Positions 1 through 11,787 of a DNA stretch of 64,000 nt are shown here, one piece after another. The notes beneath the pieces are model-generated. The model did not search any database. It saw only the letters and a program-made list of their open reading frames with translations, and was not told the DNA's origin. Position 1 is the first letter of the stretch, and every line of letters begins with the position of its first letter. The translations under genes were made by a program, and so were the position numbers. Where the stretch lies: contig JAUCBJ010000586.1 of the NCBI GenBank assembly GCA_032718475.1, positions 1 to 64,000 of the forward strand. Direction: 5' to 3'. The stretch comes from Nemertoderma westbladi. Its lineage: Eukaryota > Xenacoelomorpha > Nemertodermatida > Nemertodermatidae.

Positions 1-443
1 GCGTAATCATCTTGGGTCGCTTGCTTATTCTTCGCCCAGTCGGTTTGATGTTCTTCCACAGCAAGGAGTATAGTAGTCAATACTGCAGCAGGAAGAGTAA
101 GAAGGGGGTCCGAGTAGACTGTATCAGCCATCTGCACTCCATGTTCGGGAGTCAACTCTACAGTATCTGAACTGCTGGAGCTATCAGGTCTCTGGTTAGT
201 AGGTTCTTGACCAAGATGTTGCTGCGATAGGACAGCTGCCTCTTGGTCCCGTTTTACCTGTGCCCGAGTGCCTATGATGGACCTATGGTGGACTAGCCTA
301 GGGTCTGATACTACTGGAGGGATGACCTTTTTTACGGTAGGAGGTGAGCCGAACTTCTCTATTATTCGCTCCACTCTCCTATCTGAATCACAGATAGTGG
401 TCTCGATCAGACTGTCCGACAGGTTTTGCCGAGTGTCAGACAT
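1..443 (-). CDS. Partial reading frame running off the left edge; unrecognised, possibly the start of a gag
   Basis: On the minus strand an ATG at 443-441 opens a frame with no stop for 147 codons to the window edge. The protein begins MSDTRQNLSDSLIETT, is polar and charged, has a serine run at residues 88-92, and ends in a helix-like stretch around residues 112-135. No signal peptide or membrane helix is seen and I recognise no family. About 2.5 kb of non-coding DNA with tandem duplications lies upstream on the same strand. This resembles the long leader of the BEL element at 12.6-15.4 kb, so a gag-like start of a second LTR element is one reading. That is inference; a host first exon is also possible. 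Confidence 0.4.
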   Translation of the reverse strand, partial: MSDTRQNLSDSLIETTICDSDRRVERIIEKFGSPPTVKKVIPPVVSDPRLVHHRSIIGTRAQVKRDQEAAVLSQQHLGQEPTNQRPDSSSSSDTVELTPEHGVQMADTVYSDPLLTLPAAVLTTILLAVEEHQTDWAKNKQATQDDY

Positions 444-574
444 ATTTAGTTATACAGTTGAATGTCTACTACTATAGTTTCAGTTAAAGCAAGTCTAGTA
501 ATTCAGTATGACCGCAAGCCTAGCGATTTATTGCCGGTACCGTTACTTAGTGGAACGTGATATATATATACAAT

Positions 575-835
575 ATATTAGAATACCGGTATGCTTATAA
601 TATAAGTATTATTACAGACTAGATTTGTCACAGAGTACCGGTATATAATTTTAGCACAAATATATATATATATATAGTAGGCCTATAATGAATACCGGTA
701 TACAGCTTACACTTATAGTATATAAGTATAATTCTGGATCAGAATTAATTACAGAGTACCGGTATAATTTCAGCTCAAATTTATAGAAATAAATATAATA
801 AGCCTATTGTAAGTACCGGTATATCAATTATTTTT
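575..835. repeat. Degenerate tandem repeat with TACCGGTA cores
   Basis: Three diverged units of about 110-120 bp begin near 581, 690 and 810 with (A/G)TACCGGTAT. Each of the first two carries a second GTACCGGTAT internally (near 637 and 757) and ends with an AT run and a GCCTAT motif. The units align by eye, but AT-rich indels separate them. Confidence 0.6.
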
Positions 836-1739
836 AGAACAATTGAATTTCTGAATATTTTAGGGCTACTTGGTTACTTTAACTTACTTTGTTACCGTTA
901 TTTAAGCAGTAGTCCAACTGATAGTGAGACCTAGTTGTTGTATGACAGGCCTACTATTTATAAATCGTTTGAGTTGATTTATAATAGATATATACCCGTT
1001 TAAAAAGGGTTTTGACAATATTTGAAATAAATGTTATTATTTCTGGGGGTCACTACACAGAAGCTGAACGCCTCTCAGTGAAGTGCTATTTATTTGACAC
1101 TAAAACTGATAATTCTAATTTACCTAAGTTACTTAATACTACGAATTACTTACGATACGGGTGAGATTAATTCTCTAATTAAACACAACAAAATATTACG
1201 TACGAATTTTTAGGGTAATTTTACAGGAAGTCTACAAACCAGCCTAACAAAGGGTTAGATTTCTGGTTATTATCAACAGACAGGGTACTACGGTATTTGA
1301 ATAATAAGTAATAGTAAGTATATTGTACTGTCCAGATAGGAAAATACCACCGCCTGACGACCTATAACCGTATCGCTATAGGTACTACGTTATGTATCAC
1401 GGATTGTTCCTACCCAGAAGTTAATAGAGCTAACGAATGTGCCTATCAACCACTTTACAACACAAATATACTGCCTACACTAATTACTTCGGAAGGCACT
1501 GTACACTAAACCCTAAATTAGGTACAAGTACCGGTATAACAAATAATCAGTAGTTAAATATACTTGAACAGTTAAAAGAACCACGGCATCTGCTGGAGTG
1601 ACCGAAGCACAAAGTCGTCAGTCTTTACCTACGCCAAGCAGCCCTGATGTAGTACCGGGGTTAGTTTAACTATAACGGTATGTATAACAAGCACAATTAC
1701 TGTAGGAATAAACTTGGGGACATGAATGTTGCGAATAAT

Positions 1740-2313
1740 CGCATAAACTCTGAATAATAAATATTACGCTACCCGTACAGAATACTCAAACAAATACAAA
1801 CCAAACGCTGGCGGACTACTATCAAGCCTAAACAAACTACTGTATGTGCAGATTCTGAAAATGTTAGTTAGTATGCGTGCTAACACGGTAGTACGACTTA
1901 CTCTTTAAGAGGGGATTGACCTTACAGTGTTGACTGCCCCAACTTACTAACGGCGCTTGATCAGACCCACTCTACACACGCAGCAATCCCTTCAGACCCA
2001 AAAATAGCTAGACAACAATCCAGCCTACAAAATATTTGAGTAATAACTATTACGGTACCTGAACAGACCACACAAACAAACACAGGCTAAAACACTGGCA
2101 GACTACGATCAAGCCTAAATAAACTACAGTATATGCAGACTCTGAAACTGTTAGTTAGTATGCGTGCTAACACGGTAGTACGACTTACTCTTTAAGAGGG
2201 GATTGACCTTACAGTGTTGACTGCCCCAACTTACTAACGGCACTTTATCAGACAAACTCTACACACGCCGTAATCTCTCCAAACCCAACCACAGTCAGAC
2301 AGCAGCTCAGCCT
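1740..2313. repeat. Tandem duplication, 287-bp period
   Basis: The segment containing TGTTAGTTAGTATGCGTGCT occurs at 1862 and again at 2149. The following roughly 95 bases are identical, with more diverged flanks on both sides. Identity in the core suggests recent duplication or conversion. The copies sit in the region that would be the leader or LTR of the minus-strand frame at the left edge. Confidence 0.75.
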
Positions 2314-4017
2314 ACAATTATCTGAACAATCTGAGCAGGGTCACACGCCTTCTGCTCAATATTAGCCTACTAGTAAATAAAACCAACAGAAATAAGTAGA
2401 ATCTCAAATAAAAAATCAGGGCGGCCGTTCCCTGATTAAGTACCAAGACCTACCGGTATACAACAATCAAAATCGAATAATACTAATGTACTTGTACAGC
2501 AGTACCGGTACCGGTGATGACAGTTAGGCCTACTGACCTACAAAGTACCGGTTCAGTTTTACCAGTCACTACGGTATTTTGCAACCCTATTGCCTACTGC
2601 AATAAGATTGTAAACCGTTACTGTTCGTCTAGAACAGTATTAAACTGTATTTAATACCTACACTGCAATAAGAACGTAAACTGTTACTGTTCGACAGAAC
2701 AGTATTAAGCTGTATTTAATGCTTACACTGCAATACAATATAAACTGTTACTGTTCACGCTTTCGAAGACCTTTAGCAGTTTAACCTGCCAAAATTTATA
2801 TGTCTTTTCGTTAATTAAAACCACTTTAGCATACGACAATAATTTATGCTAATACGCAAAACATTAGCCGAAGTCAGCCCATGCGCGATCATTCACCCGA
2901 TGGATCTACACCCGGGAGACTGAATTCGGATGCTTGAATTGTATTATTACAGTGTAAGGTTGTAGTGTATAACTAATGTATTATTCGATAGATCGTTAAT
3001 AATTAATCTCTGACAGATATTATTGGCTTTCGGGAAATATTAACAGTTCCTTTAGGACGTGGCGCTTTATCTATTTAAACAGAACTAAGACTTATACTAA
3101 ACGCAACGATACTGCTGCTGATTAAAGTATAAAACGTATTCTTTAGGAAATACTTTGTTACCAATCACAATCATACACACTATTCTGCCGACAGTCAGTA
3201 TATTTGATCACACATAAAGAGAGCAGTAATTGACTCGCGTAGGGTCTGCTAAATAACATTGGATTCAATACACACCACATTAATATAAATCGCAATTGTT
3301 ATATATAGCCGGTCTCTCTAACCTGTAGTGTTATCAAGAAAATTGGGAATTGGGTGATTTATCCGTATTATCCAAATAGCAATATTTCCATCAACAAATA
3401 TTTACAATTAATAACTGACGGTAAAATAACAGTACAAACAATATGATTAATGAATTAGTGAATGATTTAAGTCAGGTGACACCGCCGGTAACAGTTTATA
3501 CTTTCGATAATTCAAGCAGTTCTGCAGTTCACGGTACAGCAGTATCTATCCAAAAATGCCGGTGTTTCTGGCTTAGACAGCAATCACAACAAAAGAAAAA
3601 GTCCCAACTCTCTCTCTCTCTCCCGTCAGAAGGTAACACTCTCCATGATTTCCAGGAAAGCTACACGTCGACAGGAAAAACCGCCCTGATTGGCCCAAGC
3701 CAAACAAAGAACCACGCTGCCAATGGCTGTTTCCATGTCAGCAACCAGCTGCTAGATGTCGTAATATGAATCATCACGGCTAAGCTGTGAAAGGTGGTTT
3801 GTGCATTACAAGTTTTTGTCTTACCATGTCCGCTAAAACACGTATATAGCAGAATGATTTTTATGTCCGTTAAAACACCTGTAAAGGTACCTTGCGGGCG
3901 AGGGGAATATATATACAGTTAGAAAACCTTTTTTAGAGTATTCCAGCGCCGGGGGGGGAACTGGCCAGCCAAGGCAAACGTATCCGTTATCCCACAAAAG
4001 CTTTTACACGACCCCTG

Positions 4018-4110
4018 GGATATAAAGACCCTTGGGATATAAAGACCCATTTTTTTAGGGTGGGATATAAAGACCCTTGGGATATAAAGACCCCTGGGAT
4101 ATAAAGACCT
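4018..4110. repeat. Short tandem repeat, GGGATATAAAGACCC unit
   Basis: Five copies of GGGATATAAAGAC(C) occur with spacers CC(T/C)T, one spaced by a T-run. Period is about 17-18 bp. It ends just before the open frame of the GPCR exon. Confidence 0.75.
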
Positions 4111-4872
4111 GAGACCGTTGTACCCAGTATCGGTGACAGATCTATTGTAATATATACTGTTCGCGAGCCCACGGGAGCCTTTTCTAAGTTCGTTTATGTT
4201 GTTTATGTGTGTTTCATACGAATTGGTCTAAGAAATTTTTCTCTTTTTCTCACTAGTATTGGTATATTTCTCTACTATGTCGACAATTTGAATAAATATT
4301 ATGAACAGATGATAAAGTTCTTCAAACTCCACATAGTTATTGGGCATATTAATTTTATATCAATTCTTATATTTTTAATTACAATTATTAATGTGAGTAT
4401 TCATTACCATATGTCCATGGTAACACGCCAAATAGCTAATGATGAACCTGTTTGTTTCACAAGAACATCGTTGAATTATCTAAGTTTAGTTTTTAATGGA
4501 ATTGTTAAAACAGTATATATTTTACTTCCTTATATTTCAATATTATTATCAATTATTTACATATCTGTAAGACAATTTTTGAATTTTAACCGTATAAATT
4601 ACGACATGGTTTTCAAGTCAGACATTAAATTACTAATCACAATTATATTTATATTCTTAATTTTACGTTTTCCCGAGCAAATCGTAGGGTATATGACATT
4701 TGTGATGTGGGATATAAATAATCTACCTTTATTAGCTGTAACAGAGATATTTATAATATTATATACATTTACTGTGCCGTGTGCTGTCCTGGTTATTAAC
4801 CGCAATGTGCATGAAACACTTACTAGTTATATTTATGGATTTAAGCAGTGGATAAAAATATGTCAAAAGTAA
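4105..4872 (+). CDS. 3' part of a divergent rhodopsin-family GPCR (TM3-TM7)
   Basis: The frame is open from 4105 to the TAA at 4870-4872 but has no ATG before the first helix; an exon start near the CCTTTTCTAAG at 4179-4188 is likely. Numbering from 4207, helices lie at about 8-25, 43-66, 98-121, 140-163 and 176-198. They fit TM3 to TM7: VDN replaces DRY at the end of TM3; C83 (EPVCFTR) matches the second extracellular loop cysteine; P108 and P156 match the TM5 and TM6 prolines; and VPCAVLVINRNVHETL aligns with the NPxxY and helix-8 signature with N and Y lost. TM1-TM2 must be in an upstream exon or are missing. A decaying receptor is possible because DRY and NPxxY are both degenerate. Ligand unknown. 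Confidence 0.5.
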   Translation, partial: RPETVVPSIGDRSIVIYTVREPTGAFSKFVYVVYVCFIRIGLRNFSLFLTSIGIFLYYVDNLNKYYEQMIKFFKLHIVIGHINFISILIFLITIINVSIHYHMSMVTRQIANDEPVCFTRTSLNYLSLVFNGIVKTVYILLPYISILLSIIYISVRQFLNFNRINYDMVFKSDIKLLITIIFIFLILRFPEQIVGYMTFVMWDINNLPLLAVTEIFIILYTFTVPCAVLVINRNVHETLTSYIYGFKQWIKICQK

Positions 4873-6230
4873 GAAACTAATATTTTTTACTTACTTAATG
4901 TGTTCATAAAGCATGTTCTAGCATTATGTCACATGTTATGTTATGATGGAACTACATGTAAATATTAACATTAAATATTAAATTACTTGTATAATTATTA
5001 TAACTGAATATAATTTTATTTATTTTCGATACGTTTCTATAACGAATATAGATAACCTATATGGCCATATTTCCTTCACTATGTTTTGTATTTGTATTAT
5101 GCATATTATTTATTACCTTATATAACTATTCTACAACACATCCCTCATAGCAGAAATTCATAGTGCACTGGGTTGACACTGGTCTGTTAATGCAAGAGGC
5201 TCTAATCTCGTAATCTGGCAATTTGGAATGGGTCCTGTTATTTCTTCAATAGTGATATGATATTGATATTGATTTATTAGTGACGGGACACATAATAGAT
5301 AATATTTAAGTTGGTATAGACCGTTAGCAACCATACAATTGTTATAGATACAGTACGAGATATTTTTGTTATGAAATTAAATCAGTATGGTATGAAAAAT
5401 ATATGAACAGTACATTTTACGCGAGTTATATCGATAAAATTGTCACTTAATGGGATAGCCACATGAGGCGCACCTCGTTTCCATGTGGGTCCCCGGTGTC
5501 CAGTTTCCATGTAGTCCAGTGGACTACATTATTCATCAGTACAGCAAGGGTAATTTGTAGATCATAGCCTATTATATTCAGTTTAATAAAGACTGAATAC
5601 AGATAGTAAAATGGGTGAGCACATTGCGTTGTTATAACGTATAATTATAATTAATCAAATAATAAAAAAATTTGTACCTAACTGATGATCAAAGCCACAT
5701 CAAAATGTTGTACCACGTTGCAATACGGCTATGTGCGTGCACTGGTCTGCAGGTAGGCGTAGGCCTATAGTCATCAGGTAGCAGGTATTGTACGGAGTTT
5801 GCAATTGCAAACAGCATTATTAAGTCCCTTTAAGCAATTACAGTGTCCAAAGGCGGACAAATCTCAATACAATATCTCTCCGCTTTCAATTGATATAAAC
5901 CAGTTGCGAAATTATTGAGATTTAATGCGTTTTGAATGGATCGACAATCACTATCAAAATGTACTGACCACTTGTGACGTCAGATTAATAGCCAATCACA
6001 GAATTTTCCCAAATATTTCCAAAGGTAACTTCCCGCGCTAACTTAAACCCGCCATTGCGACCGTTTCTTCATGTTTTTACAAAAAACCACTCGATTCAGA
6101 GCACCTTGTTACCTCTTGTTCATATGTTTCTAGCTGATTGTTTCTTATAATTGTTTTGCGGACCCACCCTATTTTTGTATTGTAACATTAGCATATTTAT
6201 GATATTATTTCATATGAAAGTAAACAAACT
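4873..6230. other. Intergenic stretch between GPCR exon and tetraspanin
   Basis: AT-rich DNA without a supported gene. It includes a GC-richer patch at 5455-5530 with two variants of TTTCCATGTRG and a small palindrome (AGTCCAGTGGACT). The last 250 bases before 6231 probably hold the tetraspanin promoter and 5' UTR, but no clear TATA or initiator pair stands out. Confidence 0.5.
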
Positions 6231-7061
6231 ATGGATCTAATAGAATTATATAATTTAGTTACATCTTTGCCAACAACTATTTTGTCTGTCTCGGTTGTCT
6301 GTTTCGTTGCATATATTCAATCCATGGCTTATGGGAGTTTCTATTTCGGTTTCGAATTACGTGAAGATGTTCATCAAGAACTTGGTTTCTTGCGCTACCT
6401 TATTTTAATTGGAATCATTTGTTCTTTACTAATAGCATTGGTGTCATTTTTAAGTTTATTATATCGAAAATATTATAAATTAAACATAATTTACAATACA
6501 ATAATTATAACAGCAATTGCGACACAATTTGTAACAATATCTATATCTATACACAACAGTCATTTATATTATTCGCATTCGAATAGCATTTCTGATAAAA
6601 TGTTTCAAATGGCCCACGCAGTTAAGTTTGATCCTCGTATGGAATATTTCAAGCTGCGGTACTTGTATTACTTTCAGTATAACTTTGAATGTTGTGGAGG
6701 CTATAATTATACTGATTATGCAGGTGGTTTATCTGAATATCAATTTAATGACCCCGAAGCCAAACCTTTTGACCCTTGGGGTTTTCGGGATTGGATACCT
6801 GGTTCAAAATTACCGAGTTCATGTTGCAAATCTGTTACTAATGATAAAGATAATGTTACTTGTAGAAATGCTGAACCTGAATATTGGTTGTCTGAAACTA
6901 ATAATGGTAAACTCACTGTACCAGGTTGTGGTATTACAGCAACTAATTGGATTGTTTGGATATCGAAGTTATTAGCATATTTTATTTTAGCAATATCTGT
7001 TTGTGAATCGGTTACTATAGCAAGTAGATTTATTTACATTTATAAATATAGAATAAAGTAA
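6231..7061 (+). CDS. Tetraspanin, intronless
   Basis: A complete 276-residue protein starts at ATG 6231 and ends at TAA 7059-7061. It has four membrane helices (about 11-33, 53-78, 85-107, 240-262) and a large extracellular loop between the last two. The loop carries the diagnostic CCG at 154-156, PSSCC at 195-199, C211 and C233. These six cysteines form three disulfides in known tetraspanins. N159 (NYT) and N208 (NVT) are possible glycosylation sites. Tetraspanins organise membrane protein microdomains. The single-exon structure is notable because animal tetraspanin genes usually have several introns; a retrocopy or an intron-poor genome are both possible. A possible AATAAA lies near 7199. 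Confidence 0.92.
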   Translation: MDLIELYNLVTSLPTTILSVSVVCFVAYIQSMAYGSFYFGFELREDVHQELGFLRYLILIGIICSLLIALVSFLSLLYRKYYKLNIIYNTIIITAIATQFVTISISIHNSHLYYSHSNSISDKMFQMAHAVKFDPRMEYFKLRYLYYFQYNFECCGGYNYTDYAGGLSEYQFNDPEAKPFDPWGFRDWIPGSKLPSSCCKSVTNDKDNVTCRNAEPEYWLSETNNGKLTVPGCGITATNWIVWISKLLAYFILAISVCESVTIASRFIYIYKYRIK

Positions 7062-8071
7062 ATAATATAAAAATATGATAGAGTTAAAACTATATGTTAC
7101 TTTAAATTAATTTTTAAGTAATTAATAAGTTTTGTATTAAGAAATTTATTTATTGACAGAATAATATGTAAATTAACTAGGTCCTTAGCAAAATAACCAA
7201 TAAAAATGTTGTCTCACAACTTGATGTTTTAAATGGTTTATCTTTTAGTTATATAAATAATCCACAAATATTCAATTTATTGATTGCCTAAAAATATAAT
7301 AACAACGAAAAAATAATAACAGCAAAAACATAAATAATAACAACATGTGAATATCGGCATGGAAGCGTTTACCGTCATCCTTTAGGAACTCTGCTATGCC
7401 TCAGGGAGGGTCCAACACGACGGTTGCAGCTCAACTCAACATGTGGCCAGGAGACAATAATGCTCCTCTATTCAACCCTGTCCAACTCCCAACTTAGCAC
7501 ACCCCGTTATTCATGTCATTTCCGTTATGCCTATGTCTCTAGTTTCTAAGTGTTGATGACACCCAAAATTAAGGTAAAAGCTTGAGGGAACATTTAAGAA
7601 TAATTACTATAATTATTTACTAATCCAAGCACCTTAAGTAAAAAACCTTACCATGTCCGGTATGCAAGGACCAAAATAAATAAAAAAAACTAAAATAAAA
7701 GCAACTGGACCTAGACGTTGCATATAATCAGCTGATCGGTAGTCTTGCATGTCTGAAGGCATTCTCGCAAATGTCCACCACAGAGAAATAGCAAAGGGGG
7801 AAAGAATGGTTTATAAAACGAAGAGAATCTTATGTACTATTACAGTAACTAACCACTACTAGGAAGCAGAAATTTCAATTCAATTTCATTTTCAATCCGG
7901 GATAGGCCCGGGCCTTCAACGGTTCACATTTCATCATAATTATAAAATAAAGTAAAGAACAAACCCCCAACACCAAAGCTCGCCCTTAAATAAAGTAGTA
8001 TTAGTGAATGTGAATGATATACTGTAGCCCCCACGGCTGTAACAAAGCTAGTATATTATTCCACTGGCACA
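7062..8071. other. Intergenic stretch after tetraspanin
   Basis: AT-rich 3' flank to about 7340, then more balanced DNA with no recognised gene. From about 8001 a frame on the minus strand fuses some 22 unrelated codons to the truncated LINE A; this is a junction artefact. Confidence 0.5.
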
Positions 8072-9341
8072 TGACACAATGAACCCGGCGTAGCATTCTT
8101 GTGAATGTGCCATCCAGAGATTTGGTGTCCTCAGCAGTTAGAGCCCAGCATGGACTCCCATAGAGGAGTACTGGAACTACTGCTGCTCTAAATAATCGCA
8201 CCTTAAGTTTCCGATTAATTCTCGGGGACTTCCAAATCCTGGAAAGCCTATTCAAGGCTGCCCATGCCTTTCCCTTACGTATTCGAAGGTCCTCACCTGA
8301 CTTCCGGATCCATGATCCCAGGTAACAGAAGTCATCCACATGCTCAAGCATACCATATTTTGAGCTTATGCTCATCCGATCAGAGACTTGCTGAGGACTT
8401 TCATAGTTAACTGTCAAAATTTTGGTCTTTCTGGAGTTAATAAAAAGACCAACACTAGAAGCAGCATGTTCTAATGAGCTGAGGAGCCGTTGGGCTCCCT
8501 CTAGTGATTCTGAGAGTACTCCTAAGTCATCAGCAAGGTCTAGATCAGTTAGGTACTTGGCTTGATTTCCTCGACTTCTGGAGCCAGTAGGTGGAGTTAT
8601 CATCACCCCATCATCATTATGATGATCTAAGGACATGCGTAGAACATAGTCAACAACAATTATAAACAAGAATGGTGCAAGTGTGTCTCCCTGGAGGACG
8701 CCCCATAACACTTCAAATGGTTCTGTGTCACCGTCAACAGTAGACACAAATGTTGTTGAACCATCGTATACTGATCTGATTGCTGCAATAATTTCATCAG
8801 GAATCCCATATAATGAAAGTATGCTGAACATACGTGAGCGAGAGACTGAATCAAAGGCCTTGAAGAAGTCAACAAAGATAACAGCCAGATGCATGTCTTT
8901 CTTTTTTGATAACTCTTCAATTATCCTTCTAAGTGCCAAAATGGGCTCCATGGTCCCACGACCTTTACGGAACCCATTCTGATTTCCATGGAGCAGTCTC
9001 TCAATGGGATCTCTGATGCGATTTAATAGAATTCTATTGTATAGCTTTTCAGCAATTGAGATCAATGAGATTCCCCGAAAAGAACCATATAGTGTTAGGT
9101 TGCCCTTCTTGGGAACTGGCACCAACTTATTTGTTTTCATTTCTTGTGGGACTCTTGTTGTACGGTACATGTCTACTATGATGGGATAGATAAGCTTTAA
9201 ACACTCAGGTATTTTAAAGACCTCAGGGGGAACACCATCTACTCCACTGGCACGATTGGTCTTAATGCTCTTTGCAGCAGCCTTCACTTCTGCAAAGGAG
9301 ATATCACCAATGGGAATATCTGGGAGTACAGACTCAGACAC
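8001..9341 (-). pseudogene. Reverse transcriptase fragment of LINE A
   Basis: The frame encodes a LINE reverse transcriptase with FRGISLISIAEKLYN, AVIFVDFFKAFDS, GVLQGDTLAPFLFIIV and a catalytic box. That box reads DLDLADDLGV here and DLDFADDLGV in copies B and D, so F was replaced by L. It also has the GLFINSRKTKIL thumb-side motif. Upstream, a one-base loss near 9368 (TTGCTGAT where copy D has TTGCCTGAT) breaks the frame that continues toward 9907. The last 22 codons (8001-8071) are not LINE sequence. It is a dead copy. Confidence 0.88.
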
Positions 9342-9947
9342 TTTTACTTCTATAAAGTTATCAGCAATACCCTGTCATTATTGAGGAGCTTTTCAAAGTG
9401 GGCCTTCCAACCATTGAGGCGATCGGCTGGTGATTCACCCTTAACCTTGGTGGTTGGTTGGCTTTTTCGACCAGCAAGCAAGTTGATCGATCTCCATGCC
9501 TGGTATGATTGCCTGCTGTCGTCAGCATCATTGATGGCATCAACCTGTTGGTTTATTAGCTCCTGTAAATTAACCGAGTACTGCCTGTTCAGGGACCTAG
9601 ATGCAGTCTTAACTGCATTCTTGGCCGCTGTAGTCTGTTTGAGTCGGGACTCTTTCTGCGCCTTGTAGAGGTCATTTCGGCACTTCTAAATTTTGTTGTC
9701 AGTCCAGGGGGCCCGTTTCCTGTTTTGAGGGTATACAGGAACTGTTTCTGCAGCTGCTAACTTAACTGCCTCTGTAAAGGCAGTATAGACCTCACAGTTA
9801 TCTGCCGCCTCAGAGGCAAGAGCCTCATACCTGTTGCTCAGCTGTAGTGTGAAGCTGGATCTCACACTTGGCTGTTGCAACAGAGAGGACCAGTCATGCC
9901 GCGGCAAGGCAGATTTCGTAGTTCTGCTAGCACGCAGACTAAGTCTT
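8072..9947 (-). mobile_element. LINE copy A (APE-type non-LTR retrotransposon), truncated at both ends
   Basis: This copy matches copy B (26222-27707) and copy D (43571-45440) nearly base for base. It retains the region after the endonuclease, the reverse transcriptase core and part of the C-terminus. It stops at 8072, about 480 bp before the family 3' end seen in copy B, so the 3' end has been deleted or replaced. The 5' end at 9947 falls inside the family's 5' part, which copy D extends. Confidence 0.9.
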
Positions 9948-10681
9948 ATGAATGTGAAAGGTTTAGTGGACTGGAGACGGGCAAATGATCAGGAAGGGAT
10001 GAGGCGTGAGGGAAAGGGGTTGGGGAATGGGGGGGAGGGGGTGGGGATTTTATTCGATAGAGTCGAAAGGAGAAACTTTAGGTACTCGTTAAAAAAAGCA
10101 CGTTTATGAAATTGTTGCTTGCTTGTGGGACCCATCAGAAATATACTGCACATTAGAAATGTGCCACAAAGTTGGCCCTTGCATACATAACGGAAGGTGT
10201 TTTATTTCACGTATTGAATAATTAAAGAATCATTCTACAACATAATACTCCATGCAACAAATATGGACTGGGCAATTAAATAAAAGGAAAAATATCGCAA
10301 ATATGTAAATTACATGAAGGCAGTTAAACATAAATATGTATTAAATAATTAAATAATTAAATTATTTTAATTAAATTAATTTATATAATATATATAAATT
10401 AATATACAAATTAATTATTAAATAAATATGTATTAAATAATTAATTAATTAGTGCATAAATGCAATGCAGTTCCAACATTTGTCGTATTTAATTTTTTTT
10501 AATAACTTACCAAAATCAGGGTCATCTAAACTCATCTGAAAGAATGCCTCGTCTGATATGTTCCCATAGTTACTCATAGTGATGAATGCCTCATAAATGT
10601 TAAATCTGCTTCAATATTATATCATATATATTTATCTCAAAAATATTCCAATAAAAATAAATGTTAAAATAGATCTATACC
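9948..10681. other. AT-rich stretch without genes
   Basis: A G-rich patch lies at about 10000-10045, followed by AT-rich low-complexity DNA (10340-10460, TTAATTAA-like) and no supported gene. It ends at the first unit of the 79-bp satellite. Confidence 0.5.
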
Positions 10682-11787
10682 CAGCAAACTATGGGGCGAA
10701 ATCACTGGCATAAAGAGATTTAGCGGAGATATTGTAGAGAAGTAGTCACTGTTCTATACACAGCAAACTATGGGGCGAAATCACCGGCATAAAGAGATGT
10801 AGCGGAGATATTGTAGAGAAGTAGTCACTGTTCTATACACAGCAAACTATGGGGCGAAATCACCGCCATAAAGAGATGTAGCGGAGATATTGTAGAGAAG
10901 TAGTCACTGTTCTATACACAGCAAACTATGGGGCGAAATCACCGGCATAAAGAGATGTAGCGGAGATATTGTAGAGAAGTAGTCACTGTTCTATACACAG
11001 CAAACTATGGGGCGAAATCACCGGCATAAAGAGATGTAGCGGAGATATTGTAGAGAAGTAGTCACTGTTCTATACACAGCAAACTATGGGGCGAAATCAC
11101 CGGCATAAAGAGATGTAGCGGAGATATTGTAGAGAAGTAGTCACTGTTCTATACACAGCAAACTATGGGGCGAAATCACCGGCATAAAGAGATGTAGCGG
11201 AGATATTGTAGAGAAGTAGTCACTGTTCTATACACAGCAAACTATGGGGCGAATTCACCGGCATAAAGAGATGTAGCGGAGATATTGTAGAGAAGTTGTC
11301 ACTGTTCTATACACAGCAAACTATGGGGCGAAATCACCACCATAAAGAGATGTAGCGGAGATATTGTAGAGAATTAGTCACTGTTCTATACACAGCAAAC
11401 TATGGGGCGAAATCACCGGCATAAAGAGATGTAGCGGAGATATTGTAGAGAAGTAGTCACTGTTCTATACACAGCAAACTATGGGGCGAAATCACCGGCA
11501 TAAAGAGATGTAGCGGAGATATTGTAGAGAAGTAGTCACTGTTCTATACACAGCAAACTATGGGGCGAAATCACCGGCATAAAGAGATGTAGCGGAGATA
11601 TTGTAGAGAAGTTGTCACTGTTCTATACACAGCAAACTATGGGGCGAAATCACCGGCATAAAGAGATGTAGCGGAGATATTGTAGAGAATTAGTCACTGT
11701 TCTATACACAGCAAACTATGGGGCGAAATCACCGGCATAAGGAGATGTAGCGGAGATATTATAGAGAAGTAGTCACTGTTCTATACC
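10682..11787. repeat. 79-bp satellite, 14 units
   Basis: Units beginning CAGCAAACTATGGGGCGAAA recur at an exact 79-bp step (10682, 10761, 10840 ... 11709). Only scattered substitutions occur (for example GAATTCACC in one unit and AAGTTGTCAC in two). High homogeneity and absence of indels indicate recent amplification. No frame through it is convincing as a protein. Confidence 0.97.

Larger units (their letters stand above)
444..4104. other. Gene-free stretch, leader-like, with tandem duplications
   Basis: No convincing coding sequence is seen here. It holds TACCGGTA-containing repeats (575-835), a 287-bp tandem duplication (1740-2313) and a short GGGATATAAAGACCC repeat (4018-4110). The 108-codon frame at 3443-3769 has no recognisable features and is not called as a gene. 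If the minus-strand frame at 443-1 is a retroelement gag, much of 444 to about 3000 would be its leader and LTR, but I could not define LTR ends. Confidence 0.5.

Noticed and set aside
3443-3769. 108-codon plus frame starting at an ATG
   Set aside because: No domain, low-complexity QQSQQKKKSQLSLSLP stretch and no neighbours supporting a gene; likely chance.
10682-11787. CRISPR-like array with 79-bp spacing
   Set aside because: The whole 79 bp is repeated, so there are no spacers.
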